Both the position numbers and the translations under genes were made by a program. 64,000 bases of DNA, from NCBI RefSeq assembly GCF_015832195.1, contig NC_052046.1, positions 33,260,911 through 33,324,910 of the forward strand. The letters are read 5' to 3'. Shown here one piece after another: positions 26,401-40,727 of the stretch (its first letter is position 1; each line of letters begins with the position of its first letter). The DNA is from Motacilla alba alba. Its lineage: Eukaryota; Chordata; Aves; Passeriformes; Motacillidae. The notes beneath the pieces were generated by a model. It had not been told where the DNA came from and did no database searches. It saw nothing but the letters and a program-made list of their open reading frames with translations.

Positions 26401-29400
26401 CAGGTGAAAAGTGCTGCAATAATTTGTTGTAAGTGTGGAAAGGTCTTCCTGCTGTTTTTCTCCCATCACCACTATAATTCAAAAATCTGCTAGCTATCTG
26501 CTTCTGCTGGTTATTGTTGTACCGACTTTTAGAGGATTTACATTGCAATTAAAAGACAGAAATACAGGTGCTCTGCACTGTGGAGTGTGATGCCTTTTGA
26601 TGCTATTTGTAGAACTTCCATGCAATTTTGTGTTAAGAGCTGCTCGCAGTAGTACAATTTTGGGTCTCATTCAGATCGTACTTACAGTGTTCAAAACTCC
26701 AATAGAATCAGAGGGTTTTCTCTGGTCACTGCTGGTTTTGAATATTTTTGGAGAAAACACATTTTAGATTGAGAAAATGTCACAAAATGTGACACTTAAA
26801 TTTATGGAAAGTATCTACAATTGAACTCTGTTATTGTTAATGATTTACCTGTAGAGATTGGAATGGACTTAATTAAGAGTAACTATATTGGTAGGAATAC
26901 AGTAATTGCTCCTACATTTTCACTGATTTTGATATCATATGTAAGAAGGTAAATTTCCTGAGATGTGGAAAAAGCAGGAAAAAAGAAGAAAAGAAGAAAA
27001 GAGGAAATGTAGTTTTTGTATTTTAGAAGCGCCAGACAGTATGTATAATACAGGATATCCTGTATATATAGTGAAGTCAAATATGAGAATCACACAGGGC
27101 ATACTCTTTTTGGTATTGTCATGGCAACTGTACTTTTCCAAATATGCAGCAGCTTAAATTTCCAGAGATTGAGGAAAACAATATCTGCAGTCTGGACCTA
27201 TAGCCTGCACTATTGGTAAAATGCATGACATTTGGTGAGCATGTGCAAACTGTGCACCGGCACTTTTCTCTCCTGCATGGTTCCAGATTTCACCTTCTTG
27301 CTACTTCACATTTCATAAAGTGCCATCTAGAAGAAGTTGCATGCTTTTGGGATGCTTTCAAGAAAAGAAAAACCCTTTGGGGCTCAGGAAAGCTTAGTAA
27401 CCCAATCTGTATCTCACTGTTAAGCAAAAGCTACTGGATATTTTTGGGAGCAATTTTAGTCACCTCTATAGCTATCTCCACTTGCACATTGCAAAGCACA
27501 GTGCCCCAGGACCCTGTTCCTCCTGCACTCAGAGAGACAGACTGCACTGCATATTTTGATCTTCTGTGTGCTGAACTTCCAGTGATAGCAGCAGTACTAA
27601 GTGCATAATAGCGGAAAAGCATTTACGTATCAGTGTATCATACACTGGAATCAGTATCAAAGTGGAGATTATTACAGCAGTGAATGTTTTGGGGACAAAA
27701 GACACACACATCCATACTAAAACCAGGCCTCATTAGTCACGCTCACTGCAAAACTACCCTTTAAAGTATGGAATGCCCTGAACGTACCTCGTTATTAAGA
27801 CTCTGGTAAGTGTCTTTTCCTCTCAGTCAGTTTGTTTATTCATCCTTGATTCCAAGGATTTGCTCAATTTTCTAGTAAGTATAATATATTTCCTATCCAG
27901 ATGCCACATGGGATTACTAGACAATTTACTTATCTGGACAAAATAAATGTCTTTCCTTTGAAGCCTGGAGTAACTCAGATCCTTCTCTGCTCTCTACTGG
28001 AGAATGAAAAGTGTTTGAGAAAAAGAAGCAAAATCTACCACAGTGATACATGATCATATTCTGTTGGAGGAGCCTCTGTATTTCTTGACAGAATGAGTCA
28101 GCTGAGGCTAGAATCACAGTGCATTAACCTCTCCTGTCGCACTCCTCCTATACTCCCAGTCTCATGGAGAAGTTTTAGACAAATTTGGACAGGCTAAGAT
28201 GACAGTCCTGGAATTGCAGCAGCTTTTTGTCTCTGTACAGTGTCTTATCTGAAGTTGGCAGTGACTCTGTAATAGTCACTCCCTCAAAGTTAAAAAAGTT
28301 ACTTTTTCAGCTTTGCCTCTTACCTTTCCCTTTGATTTTCTGCAGAAAAAACTGGCTTCTTTAGTTTACTGTTGTTAGGTGGAGTGAGTTGAAGATACTA
28401 AGCAACCAAGGATTTTGAGTTTAGGAATGTTTTCAGAATAACTATAAAATATTAAGTTTACGTTATCCACAATATGTTGGAGGTCAGTTCGCCCTCAAAA
28501 CATAATGTCTGACAATTGTGCTTTCTTAGTGTGGGTTAGAAAAAGAATATAGTAGACTTAGGAAAACATCATAATTTAAGAAGTGACACATTTCAACAAA
28601 GACATAAAACTGTAGGCAGTACAGAAAAGAAGCAAAACCTTAGGAAACCATTACTTCATTAGGACAAATATTTTATGTTTTTTAAAAGACTCCTTATTAA
28701 AAAGGGTGAGCTCTAGGATGTTCATGCTTGCGTGAAATTGTAAATCTGTCAATTGAGAACAAGAAGTGCTTCTTTCTGTGGATAAATTGATTTTTATTAC
28801 AGCTTCATCAAATTCTTTGAAAACAGTTAGTCTGAGGGTATTGCTAAGAATTGGCTCACAGTTATTCTTAATACAATCTCATCTTACAAATATAATGGTC
28901 AAACCAGCCTGGAAAGTCAACCACATACAGTAAGTATGCAGTCTGTGAGGCATTAAAAAAAAGATGAACTAGGAGTCATTTGTTTACTATCAGCAAGGGG
29001 TTCTTGAGAAACCCCTTGCAAAAATATCTATTTTCTACATTGTTTAGTTTCTCTACCCTTTCTTTAGTATGTATTCCCTTTGCCCTCAAATGCCTGGAGT
29101 AACGTACCTCTGACTTACACTGCCTGCCTTCCCATGTACCGGCAGTCAGGGGATAGTGGCTGGACAAGAAAGGGCTCAGCTTTTAACCCGCCTGCAGATA
29201 CATCCAGGGTTTATTTTCCCCAGGAATAGGAGGGAGCTGGTAGAGATCTGAATCCTGCTGTGAAACCAAAGCTTTTCTATCAGGCAGAGGGGAAGCATGG
29301 CAATTCTTGCTTAACTCAGGAAAACTGTGAAGTCATACTCCCTATTATTCTTTTTGTATTTAAGCAGAGAATTTTTGTGATTGTGCAAGAGGGAGAAAGA

Positions 29401-32400
29401 TGCAGGGAAGGAGTGGAGAAAGGTTACACTTTCATTGCATTTTCTGGGTCTCTCAATTCATTTCGCCTTATCTGTGTCTTCTAGATTGCAAGCTCTTAGG
29501 TGGCAGGACTGTTTTTATGCGTGTATTTAACTGGGGTACAACAGATAACTGGTTACAAATTGTTGGAGTTTCCCAAGGAAACAATTTTTTGTTTTCAAGT
29601 GAATGCTCAGAAAATAAAACATTTTGCAAAAATGTTAGTTTCATGGAAATTTCTCATGAATAAAACTTAGGGAAAAACAGTTCAAAATTATCTAAATGTG
29701 AAGTTCCTACATTTTCTAAACAAAATATGTATTTCTCAGTTCCAAATTCCTTAACTTTTTAAGACACAGTAAGCTTACAATGAAACTTTATATTTTGGTT
29801 TATAAAATCTTGAAATAATCCAAATTAAAAAAAAAAAAAAAACAAACCATAAAACTAAAAATCCTTGCTCCAAAATATTTTCTTATTGTTATTACTTTAC
29901 AACCATTGTGAGGTTTTGAACAGATCCAGGAAAATAATTTTACAGGCAATCTTGCTAAAAAATTAATTTCCCCTTTGCATTAAATTTTGAAGATGTGGGA
30001 AAATCATCAGAATAATTGATTTATTTTAATTTTTTAAAAATTTAGTCTTGAGGAAAAATAAAACTTGCTTTGCATTAATCATTTTACTGTTAAAATATTC
30101 AAGATAGATTATAAACAATGATTCTATTGGTTTCAAATTATTTTATCTACCTTGAGTTTCTTTGTAAAAAAGTGGTCATTTAATGCCAGCAGATTTGCTA
30201 CACAAACTACTCTACTCTTTCTACTTCATCTGTGTTGGCCTAGATAAGCCACCTATACATTTTCACTGATACCTGTTTAGGACAAAAATTTCCCTTTTAC
30301 AGAGAATTATTTTTGGCACAGAGAGGAGAGTTGAGAAAAGCTGGAAGGATAAAGGTAAGGTATATGCTTTTAAAAGTGAAACAGAATGATGCAGAATAAG
30401 TAGTAGTGAAAGAGGCCAACACGAGTCTTTGGAATCAGTCCTTCATTTTCACTCTAATGAGGTATTCTTGGGTGTTTTTCTGCTGCCTGATAGGTTGAGG
30501 GACAGAAAAAAGGAACATGATGAAACAATGGCTGATGGAAGATGAGAGGCAAGTAAAGAAAGTTTTGCATAACATTGGTTAGCTAAATAAGAGAAAGTTA
30601 CAATTATCAGTAAGGAAATTATTTCTTTATTGATTTGGAAATAGAGGATAGAGAAGGACCATAGCAGCATAAATTATATTCATATAACAAGGTCACCTTG
30701 TTTGGTGACCAGTGTCATGGAACCAGCATAATGCAGAGATCCAAATGTAAGAGTATATATGTGCTGCTTGCAATTTTAGGAGTGGCAGTGATTGATTCAT
30801 TCCAGGAACAAGTAAGCATGCCTGCTGTTGAATTGCCAACACCATTACAAGCCAGCATCTCTGTGTTGCTCAGACATCTCCAGTACCAGCACTGCCTTTG
30901 TTAGATACCCGACAGCTTTTCAGAACTGCTGAAGCCCCTCAGAACGCAGCTTGGCTCTGTGCTAGCCTTTCAGAGAGAGTCTAATTTATATTTATTTGTA
31001 AACCTGTATCATGCTAAAATTTTTAAAATAATTGTCCATGAGTTACTTGTAGTCCAGATTAAGAGCATCTTTACCGCTTATTTCCAGATTAAATCATTCT
31101 GAATATAATCGTTTTTGGCATGGATCTACAAGGTGATTACCTAAAGGGGAAGTGCTTTGGTTTTTTTGCCATTAATGTAATTTTCCAAATTAAGTGTTTC
31201 CAGTCTCATCATTTGAGTCTCTCAGTCAGGTTTTAATTTTCACCGCATGAAGATGTGATGAATACATGAGCAGCATTCAGATTTGCTGGTCATAGTCTGA
31301 GACTAATTACAGAACACAGGTTGTAATAATGACTTTGCCAAAATCCATCAAACATTGATCCTTTTCTGTGTCAGCAAATATGCAAATGAAAAGAATTATG
31401 GAGAGCTTGAACTGAAGAATACTTGGAACCTGTTGCATTTCATCCACCTCAATAGATAGGCAAAATGTTGCAATGATGAGTTCACCCTTTATTTACTGTA
31501 TACACAGTTGGTGACAGTGGTTTTTATAACTCTAAAAATTACACTTAATAAATACGAGAAGAGACAGATTTTCTTGATTACATAAACCTAAATATTTATT
31601 CAAGATTTCATGAGATGTTTGTCTTAATTTAAACAGAGCCAGGGCTGCTGAATGGGTGCCATTTTTTTGATGTGGACACAAAAAAAGTTTTAGCAATATT
31701 CACACTTATTTAACTAGTAAATGTTTTCTACTAAGGCTTTGCTTCAGCATTGCCTACTGCAATCAAAATAACACTGAAGTCAGCTTTCCATAGATCATAT
31801 TTAGGGGTTTTATCCTTCATTGCATGAAGGATTGCTGGCTTTAATTAAAAAAATCAGAAGAGGCATGTAAATACTGCTGCTGTAGTTCAGAGAAATGCAG
31901 CATTACTTGTATTTTCCCTTTTGGTATTGATGTATGTGGAAGTTGGACACACTAACACATTGTGGATATTGCTGCTGAGAAGGGGAAAGGAAAAAGATAG
32001 GCTTGAAACACAGCCTGCGAGATGGCACAAAGCCAGTGCACTGAAAAATGGCAAACGTCACATTTAACAGCTGGACACAGAAATATTTCTCTTTAATTTG
32101 GAAGGAGAAAATTTTCTTCACAGCAGGGCACTCTCAAAAGAGTACAACATCAAAGAGGGTGGGTCTCCCCAGTCAAACATCATCTGGCTCCAGTGATGGA
32201 GCAAAATGAATGAACTGTCAGGACTTTTTTTCCAGTGTGTATGTTTTTGCCAAGTGAAAAGTAAAAGGTTTAGTGGCTGTTCTGATCACAGACCAAATCC
32301 TGATAATGGAAAGCTGATTCCCTAAAGTCTTCCTCTGATCAGCTGACAGGCAATGTCTGAAGAAGACCCCATATTGATTGATGGTCCACTTTGTATTGAT

Positions 32401-33744
32401 GGCCCCTGCCACCCTTAGAGATAAGTGAGATATGCCAAATGCTTGACAGCTCTGGAGGGCTCCTGTGATTGTGTCTCAAGCAATGTTCTAATCTAATGTT
32501 ATAATCCTCACAGAAACAAACACACTTCTAAAGAAACTTAGCATGATACTTACCAACACCAGACCTGCACTTGGGAATGAAAAAACCCTTTTCCACTATG
32601 AGTAGCGCTTTTCCGCTATTACACTAGCAACATCAGCACTACTTCTTACTGCATTCCTTTTGTTTGCTTCTTGACTCTGTCTTCAGCCCCAAAGAGGCTG
32701 CAAACTAACCATTCCTGTGCCAGTTCTTTCTGACAATTCTATAACTTAACAAATTTGAAGGAATAATAGACTCTAGGAATTTTTTTTATATGAAAACATG
32801 GCAACACAGTTTGTACAACCATTACTCATTTGTTTTATGAGGAATCTCAGGCACAGTTTATCATATACTTTATTACTTGACCTTTTAATCATCATCTGGG
32901 GAACTTGACATTCCAGACATTCCAAAATATTCCAAACTAAAAATATCACTGTGCCTCATTATTTAAAACTCACACAGGAATTAAGTATATTTTCTAAGGT
33001 ATGTAATTTTTCCTGAAATTCCTCATTTATGGTAAGCCTTAATGAGAAGTTTAAAAAAGGATTGAAAGAATTTTATGTGGAGTCTGTATTGTAGTAGTAA
33101 ATGGGTGCTCTGCTGTGATAGATGTTCTATACATACGCTGTAAACACAGTCCCTATCCATATTTACTTACAAACTCAGAGTGAAGATAAGCAAATGGTGC
33201 AGAAAAAATGTTATCAAAATCCCTGTTTTCTACAGCCACAGGATCAAGATTTTAAGTACTTGCTGTAAGCCATGTGACAAACCATTTTCATGGCAGGAGC
33301 TAAACCCAGGCATCTGCAGAGCAATTCAAGTGCCTGAATGGACGTGTTTAGTGGGATTTTAAATCCTGGAAATTATCTAAGACATACAGACAGGGCTGAC
33401 AAGTAATGCTCAGAACTTTAGGACAACTGCTTGTCTTCTGGAGCAGTCACTGGAGCTTTAGTGGAATACTTGAACTCACCAGAAACACCAGTATACACAC
33501 CCGAAATTAATTTTACACACTTAACCTGAACTTAAGTTTCCACATCTGAATATAACTATATAGTATTTCCCCAGTCCAGGAACAAACCCTAATCAGTGAA
33601 CATAACCATTACATTAGGCACTAATACATATTTAGAACAAAGTAATGCTCTTGATATTTCTTGAAGAGGAGGCTACTTGTGGACAGGCTTTCTTTTCAGA
33701 GAGTATTTTCACATGTAGTGCATTTCTGCATTAGGGTTGGGATT

Positions 33745-34090
33745 TTTTTTATAAGGTTGGATGAGACCATTTCAGTCACATAGTCCAACCTCCCTGTTCA
33801 AGGAGGGTTTCCTAGAGCATGCTACTCAGGATTGTGTGCAAACAGCTTTTGAATATCTCCTTAGAAGGACACTCTGCAACCTCTTGGTTCTTCTCATTGC
33901 TCTAATGGTCAGACACCCTCATGGTAAAATTTATCTTCCTATTAATGCAGAATTTTCTGTACATCAGTTTCTGACCATTGCCTCTTGTCTTTTTGCTTGC
34001 CACCACCAAGAAGAATGACTGCGTCCTCTTGACACCCTCTCTGCAGACCCCTTAGAATCTTAAGCAGTTCTGTGCTCAAGAAGTTCCTTT
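33745..34090 (-). mobile_element. CR1 LINE 3' fragment (longer, older copy)
   Basis: The + strand shows, in order, the complement of CR1 3' landmarks: GGTTGGATGAGACCATTTCA, AGTCCAACCTCCCTGTTCAA, TTTTGAATATCTCC, CTCTGCAACCTCTTGG, AGACACCCTCATGGTAAA, CCATTGCCTCTTGTCTTTT and CCACCAAGAAGAATGAC. It covers roughly 345 bp of the 3' region and is quite diverged. The subfamily looks different from the copies near 23.3 and 49.3 kb. Confidence 0.88.
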
Positions 34091-35656
34091 ATAATCTAGT
34101 TCTTAAAATACTTAAAGGAACATGACGTTGGAGCTTTTAAAAATCCTGAAGGTAAAGAAAATAATGAAAAGCCCCACATGCTGCTAACTGAAACCAAAGT
34201 CAACTGCATCATTTTGCCATATGTTCTATGCACTGTATTTCAGTATGACTGAAAATATCCCTAAGCACTGAGTCTGGGATTTGTAGATCTAAGATCTGCT
34301 ACCTCCCTACAAGTACTGATTCATCCACAAAACTTTGAAAACACAGTCTGGAACAGTGTTTTGAAAAAGTGCTTTACAGACATTATAGGAATGAGGGATG
34401 AAAAGCTGTGCCACTCTTGGGCCATCAGCTTCCTATTACAAGCAAGGTAAGCCTTGAATTTGAAGAACACACTCTCCATACTTTTGGTCTTCCCTATGTT
34501 TAAGAATCAGGGCAAATTAGACTGATTTTCATTTATGAGTTTCTTTTGGTCCAGAGTGATTTCTCTGAGGATGACTCTGAGCTCTCTCAGGCGTGTATAC
34601 ATGCTCACTTGTTTCAGCTGCATTGTCTAGCTTGATGCTGAGTGATTAAATCTGCCAAAATCGTTCTGGGATATTTGGTTGTGTAAAGGAATGAAAAAAA
34701 AATGAAACAAACACTTTTTAATTTCACTTTTCAATGTCTAATGGTTTTGAGGACCTCCAAGAAAACAGCCTAAGCTCTGTCAAAACCTTGCAAAGGAAAC
34801 AGTGCTCTGTTTTCACAGGCTCTGGGAGAAAGAAAGAATCACTGTAACTGTACTGATTCTCTGGCTCCCAATATAATTTTAGGAGCTTTATTGCTGACTA
34901 AGTTCATTGATTCTTTCCAGTCGAATGAGAGTTTTCAGTATTGGGCCCTTACTTGTAACTCCTTCCTATTATATATATTTTCAAGGATTTGCATTTACCA
35001 GTCAACAGGTGTGAGAGTCTTTTTTCTGGGTTATTCAGCTTTGATAATTTGCCTCTCTGTTCTTAAATATCTTTTCATTTTTAGTCTGGTTTCTTTCACA
35101 GTCTTTCTGAAGAGTAACCCTAGAGCCTAGATTGGTAACATTTTTCTCATCATGCTCCACGTAGAAAAGTCTGGAGAAAACTACTTCAGTCTGCTGCCTC
35201 CTCCTGGTCTTCTGCTACCAGGGCTGCAGGAGGGCAGGGTACTGAGCAGGGTGGAAATAACAGTGTTAAACAAAAATGTCTCCATTGCAGAATGACTTGT
35301 GGCTGGAGCACCACAACTTTCTTTGTCCTATCACTGGACCTGTCAGGAGAGTGCAAAACCGCACTCAGGGAAAGCCCTGTGATGTCAATGGGTACTGCAA
35401 GAGCACTGATACTTTACAGATCTGTTTACATGTATTCAAGTTCCCAGCTTCATGTGTGGAGTTTTTTTTCTGCTCTTTGTATTCCTCTCATTGCCCTGGT
35501 GTTGAGTAACACTGTTGCATTACATGAAATTCTTTCCTATTCCAGGACCTCCGCGGGCTAATGTCAAAACAAACCACAGAGACTTGACTTTAAAAAAAGT
35601 AATTTTATGAAGTCCACATAATCAGCAGGGCATTGCTTTCATGACACTTTCTGGAA

Positions 35657-35771
35657 TAAGGCCCCAATCCTCCAACTGCTTACACAGATGCTTGATTTCA
35701 CACACGGGCAGTCCCATAGAGATCAATGGGACTACAACATGTGCAGAAGTGTTTGCTGGACTGAGGTCTAA
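35657..35771. mobile_element. Ancient palindromic (MITE-like) element
   Basis: This unit of about 115 bp has imperfect terminal inverted repeats: AGGCCCCAATCCTCCAAC at the left against the complement of GTTTGCTGGACTGAGGTCT at the right. The core has a perfect 7-bp inverted repeat, GTCCCAT at 35711-35717 and ATGGGAC at 35726-35732. The general pattern (GGCCC-ATCCTGCAA ends, a core around TCAATGGGACTA, and GTGTTTGC-GGA at the right) resembles a family of old non-autonomous DNA elements that I recall from turtle, crocodile and bird sequences. I cannot give a reliable family name. Confidence 0.55.
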
Positions 35772-38149
35772 GTGAGAGATGAAGCCTTTCACCTAGCACA
35801 GACAGTTCAAACCAATGTTTATAGTTTCATATGCCATAATCCTTTGAGAAACATTAAAACTAAATAGCTTCTAATATTATTTGGCAAGTATTCTCTTTTA
35901 TAAAATTTGCTAGATGATGCCTGCTAGATTAAAGAGAAAAACATTGAGTAGATATTATAAGAAGTACGCTCTGTATCAGATATGGTTAATTTTAGAAAAT
36001 TGCTTTGCATTGTGTGAACAGCTAAAGAAGACCATTGGCTGTCAGGATATATTTCTGTGCTTTTTCATAGAGGGATTGCATCCAGTTGGACAAAAGTTTT
36101 CCTTCGACTTTAACTAGTGACACCTCCTGATATTCCTCCTTGCTCATTCATTTCAAATTTCTATTCTGTCAACTGCTTTGGAAAACTTGATGATACTTCT
36201 CAGTATAAAAAAATTGCATGTAATACAAATACTCCAACAAAGAAAAATCATTCTTTGAATGGGCTGTTGTATTTTCTACATGGCAAGGAGATACCATCAA
36301 TTATTATTATAAAAATAGGAGCACTTCGAAACAAGTAACTAGTTATTGACATGGATTTATTTCATATAGACATGAAGACCACAGTAACTGGCTTTAATTT
36401 TCTACATAATAATAAACCAAGGCATTCTTATCTCCTCCTAAGACAACAAGCTTGAATGTTATCTGGAACATATTTATATTTTTGATTATGGGCTGTCTGC
36501 CCATAAATAACCTGAAAACATACTTTAACTGGTAAAGCAAATCAATTAGTCTTATCAAGAAACAGTGGAACATATGAGAAGAATTTATAACTAATGTCTT
36601 TCTGAAATAATGACCATGCAATTGAACAGGGAACCTGTCCAAACATTTCCACTTATAGCAGAGTGGGGTTGATGACATGTATACTATTATTGTTGCATAC
36701 CAGTTTTACATGTATGTCACTATGGGACACGAAAGAACACAAACGCACACTGCTGTTCTCAAGGTGATGAAAAAAGGGAATGTTTATTTTCTGACTCTAA
36801 CATTTATAGTTTTCCAAAAGTGACACTGGATTGGAGAGTGACAGTGCTACCTCTCCAATGACACCGGATAAACCAACAGTCCATCAAATTTCTCTTCCTC
36901 CATAAAGGAATGCCAAACAATGTTATTTACAGAAAGTGTGTGAGAAAGTTCATTACAAGAATGTAAACATCAGAAGGCTTAGAAAATCTTAAAAAATCAG
37001 AGCAACACATGTATAAATGATTATTAGAGATACAATAATATTTATTAGGCATCAAAACTGAATTTATCAGAATGTGATGAATATTGTCTTTATTTGGGTG
37101 GTTCAGTCTGTTCGCTGTACAGGTAATCTAAAAGATAGCACATTATTTGCAAAATATTTCAATGTTTGAAATGTGGTTTTTGCAAAAGATGTGATTATAT
37201 AATATTACTATTGTCATAAATCAACATCAGCTTTTCTTTTTTTTAAACTGTGTTTGGAGAGTTTTCCATGCATTTTACTTTGTCTCTGAGCTGCATTATA
37301 TTTCATTTTTCATTTATACAGTGGGACTAAAGGAAAAGCTTGCTGAATACCCTTACTTGGTTATCAAGTTAGTGAAAGAAGTGAGAAAGAAGTTATGGTC
37401 ACATGCATGATTGTTTCATTCAGTGAAAGGAGAAGACACTTAGAAGGGCCCTCCTGTTCTAAAGCACATGCCCAGCTCCTAATATTAAGGCATTAAAAGT
37501 CTAAAAGCATTCATTCTTTGAACACTTGTTGCTATCAATATGAACCCAGTTGTATTTTGATTTTCAGCCTAAACTATACTCCTTAAATGTAATATTTTCA
37601 ACAAATTGTTAGTATCTTCTCTCTTTCAGCTCATGCAGCATCTTCTGAATGTTTCCAACTTTCTAGATAATGAGGTTCTTTGGCAGTGTGCTGATTTCAA
37701 AGCCAGCTGCTAGGCACCTGTACACTACACAAAATCCAACCTGAATGAGTAAATTATCAAGTCATGCACAATCCAGTATGCTTTCAGTTTGACATTATTA
37801 GAAGCTCTAACAAATAAATAATGTATATGTGTCATAATAAACTCTGGAGTTCATCAGCATTTTGCTTAACAATGACTGCCTTAAGCAAGTCAAATCACTG
37901 AATTTTATTGTTCACTTATCTAAGTTTCAGGGCTTTTCAGGAAAGAGACAGCTACTTCTTCATCTTTATGGGAGACGTAACCAGCCTTATAATTTTTTCT
38001 GTTGGCTATAGAGCGGTCTTCTACCAGTAATGCCACTTAACACTCTTCCCTCGTCTAAGAAAGCCTACATGTATTCAACTTTACTCACAGTACTAGTTTA
38101 TTGCAGACAATGAGTAAAATGCTGCAGAGTGAATTTAAAAAAAAAAAAG

Positions 38150-40727
38150 TTCAATGAAGATATGGCAGTTTCCTTAAAAGAGGATGATGCTGATGACAGG
38201 ATTGAGTGTTTATGGGTAAGAACAAAGAGGAAGGCCAATATAGCAGATATTCTGGTGAGAGTATGTTTTAGACCATCCAGACAAGATGAAGAGGCAGGTG
38301 AAAGATCCCATAAGCAGCTGGGAGAAATCTCATGATTGTCACCCCTTGATCTCCTGGAAGACCTCAATTCAGCCAATGTTTGTGAAAATGGAACAGTGTA
38401 GAGGGGAAAAAAATCCAGGATGATTGTGGAGTGTGTTGAAGAGAATTTCCTGACACAGATGGTGAGGGAGTCGGCTATGGAATATGCCATGTAGTTTGTG
38501 AAGAGAGAAGGACTTACAGGTTATGTGATAGTCAGAGGCTGTCATGAGCACAACAATCACAAAATGATAGAGTTTTCAAATCTCAGAGATGTAAGGAGGA
38601 AGATCAGCAGAGCTGCCATCTTGGGCTTCTAGAAAGAAGACTCTGGCCTGTTTAGGGGACTGGCTGACAGAGTCCCTTGGGAGGCAGTCTTGAAAGGCAA
38701 GGAGTCCAGGAAGGTTGGATGTGCCTTAAGAAGGAAATCTTAAAGGAACAGGAGCAGGCTGCCCACATATGTTAAAAGATGAATTGGTGGGGAAGAAGAT
38801 TAGCCTAGTCAAACAGAGAACTTTGGCTGGAAGTTAGGGTAAAAAAGTGAGTTTGTGACCTTTGGAAGAAAGGGGCAGGCAACTTCAGAGGATGTCATGA
38901 AGTTACGCAGCGAAAAAATTAGAAGGGCCAAAGCCCAAGTAGAACTTACCTGCTGGAAAAGAAAATAAGAAAGGTTTCTATAAATTGTGTAGCAATGTAA
39001 GGCAGGCCAAGTAGAATCCCTTTGGTGGATACATGAGGAAACAGGGACAAAAGATGAGGAAAAAGCTAAGGTACCTTCTTTGTCCCAGTCTTTAATAGTA
39101 AGACCAGTTCTTCTCTGAGTAACCAGTCCTCTGTGCTGTAAGATAGGTGAGGGAAGCGGAATGAAGCCCCTGTAATCAAGACAAAAGTTGTAAGAGATCT
39201 GCTCTGTTTGGACATACACAAACCTGTGGGGTCAGATGGGATTGACACAAGTCTTGAGGAGCTGGGAGAAGAGCTCACTAAGCTATTTTCAATCATTTAT
39301 AAGTGGCCATGGCTCATCAGGGAGGTTCCAGTTGACCAGAGGTCAGCAGATGTAAAGCCCAGCTACAAGAGGGTCAGGAAGAAGGATGCATGGAACAACA
39401 GGCCTGTAAGCATGGTCTTGGTGCCAGAGGAGGTCATGGGGCAAATCATCTTGAGTGCCATCATGCAGACAACCAGGACTGACCACAGTCAGCATGGCTT
39501 TACAAAAGGCAGGTCCTGCTTGAATGACCTGGTCTTCTTCTGTGAAAGTGTGACATACTTCAATGATGAGGGAGAGGCAGTAGATATTATCTACCTGTTC
39601 TTCAGTGAAGCCTTGACACCATTTCCCTCAGAATTCTGCTGGAAAAACTGGATGCTGGTGGCTTGTACTCTTCAAGTAAAAAACTGAAGCTGGCTGTTTC
39701 CAGAGGATAGAGGTTAGTGGGGTTAAATCTAGCTCGTGGCCAGTCACAAGTGCTGTTCCCCAGGGCTCAGTGGTGGGGAACAGCCCTGTTCAATATCTTT
39801 ATCCATTATATGGATGTGGGGATCAAGAGTACCTTTTGTCAGTCTGCAGACAGATGACACTAATTTACACAGTAGTGTTGATCTGCTGGAAGGTGGTGGA
39901 TGATAGGCTCTGCAGAGGGAACTGGACAGGCTGGATTGACAGGCTGAGGCCAAGTCTGTGACATCAAACAAGGGCAAGTACCAGCACTTTGGTCACAGCA
40001 ACCCTACATGATGGGACAGGCTAGGGGCAGAGAGACTGGAAAGATATCTTGGTGAAAAAAGGTCATGGTGGTGCTGGTTGACAGCAGCTGAACATGAGCC
40101 AGCTGTGCCCAGGTGGCCAAGAAGGCCAATGGCATCCTGGTTTGTGTCTGCAGTAGTGTGGCCAGCAGCAGGGCAGGGATCGTCCCCCTGTACTCGGCAC
40201 TGGTGACTCCACACAAGTCCTGTGTCCAGTTCTGGGCCCCTCACTACAAAAAACACATTGAGGTGCTGCAGCACGTCCAGAGAAGGGCAATGAAGCAAGG
40301 GAAGCACAAGTCCTGTGAGAAACAGCTGAGGGAGCTGGGGCTCTTTAGTGTGGAGAAAAGGAGGATTGGGGGAATATTGTTGTCTACAACTGTCTGAAAG
40401 GAGGTTCTAGGAGTGCGCAAGTTAGGGTTGTCTCCCAAGCAACAAGCAACAGGAAAAGAGTAAACAGCCTCCAACTGTGCCAGAGAAGGTTTAAACTTGG
40501 ATGTTAGGGAAAAGTTCTTCACCAAGAGGGTTGTCAAGGACTGGAATGGGCTGTTAAGGGAAGTAATAGAGTCACCTTCCCTGGAGGTATATTAAAGAAG
40601 TGTAGCTGTGGCACTTAGGGACTTAATGTACGGACTTCAACCCTGCTTGGCTTGGGAGTGCTGGGTTAAGGGTTGGATTCAATGATTTTAAAAGTCTTTT
40701 TGCAACCTAAGCAATTCTATGGCTCTA
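38150..40727 (+). mobile_element. Long CR1 LINE copy with endonuclease and reverse transcriptase remains
   Basis: About 2.6 kb of CR1 ORF2 and 3' UTR, in the same orientation as PRDM6. The left part (38150-38640) reads as decayed endonuclease domain. The linker (38560-39000) contains the typical phrases around GACAGAGTCCCTTGGGAGGC and GAAGGGCCAAAGC. The reverse transcriptase region keeps a 159-codon open stretch (39208-39687) with the CR1 signatures NNRPVS and QHGFTKGRSC. The catalytic F-ADD segment near 39843-39870 is disturbed by inserted bases, and the frame changes repeatedly, so the copy is dead. The 3' UTR runs to a degraded terminal repeat (ATTCTATGGCTCTATA) at about 40711-40727. CR1 is the main LINE of birds and other reptiles. 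The element is 5'-truncated. Confidence 0.93.

Noticed and set aside
27213..27608. 131-codon open frame on the + strand
   Set aside because: Mixed composition without a recognisable family. Stop-free stretches of this size are expected somewhere in 64 kb read in six frames.
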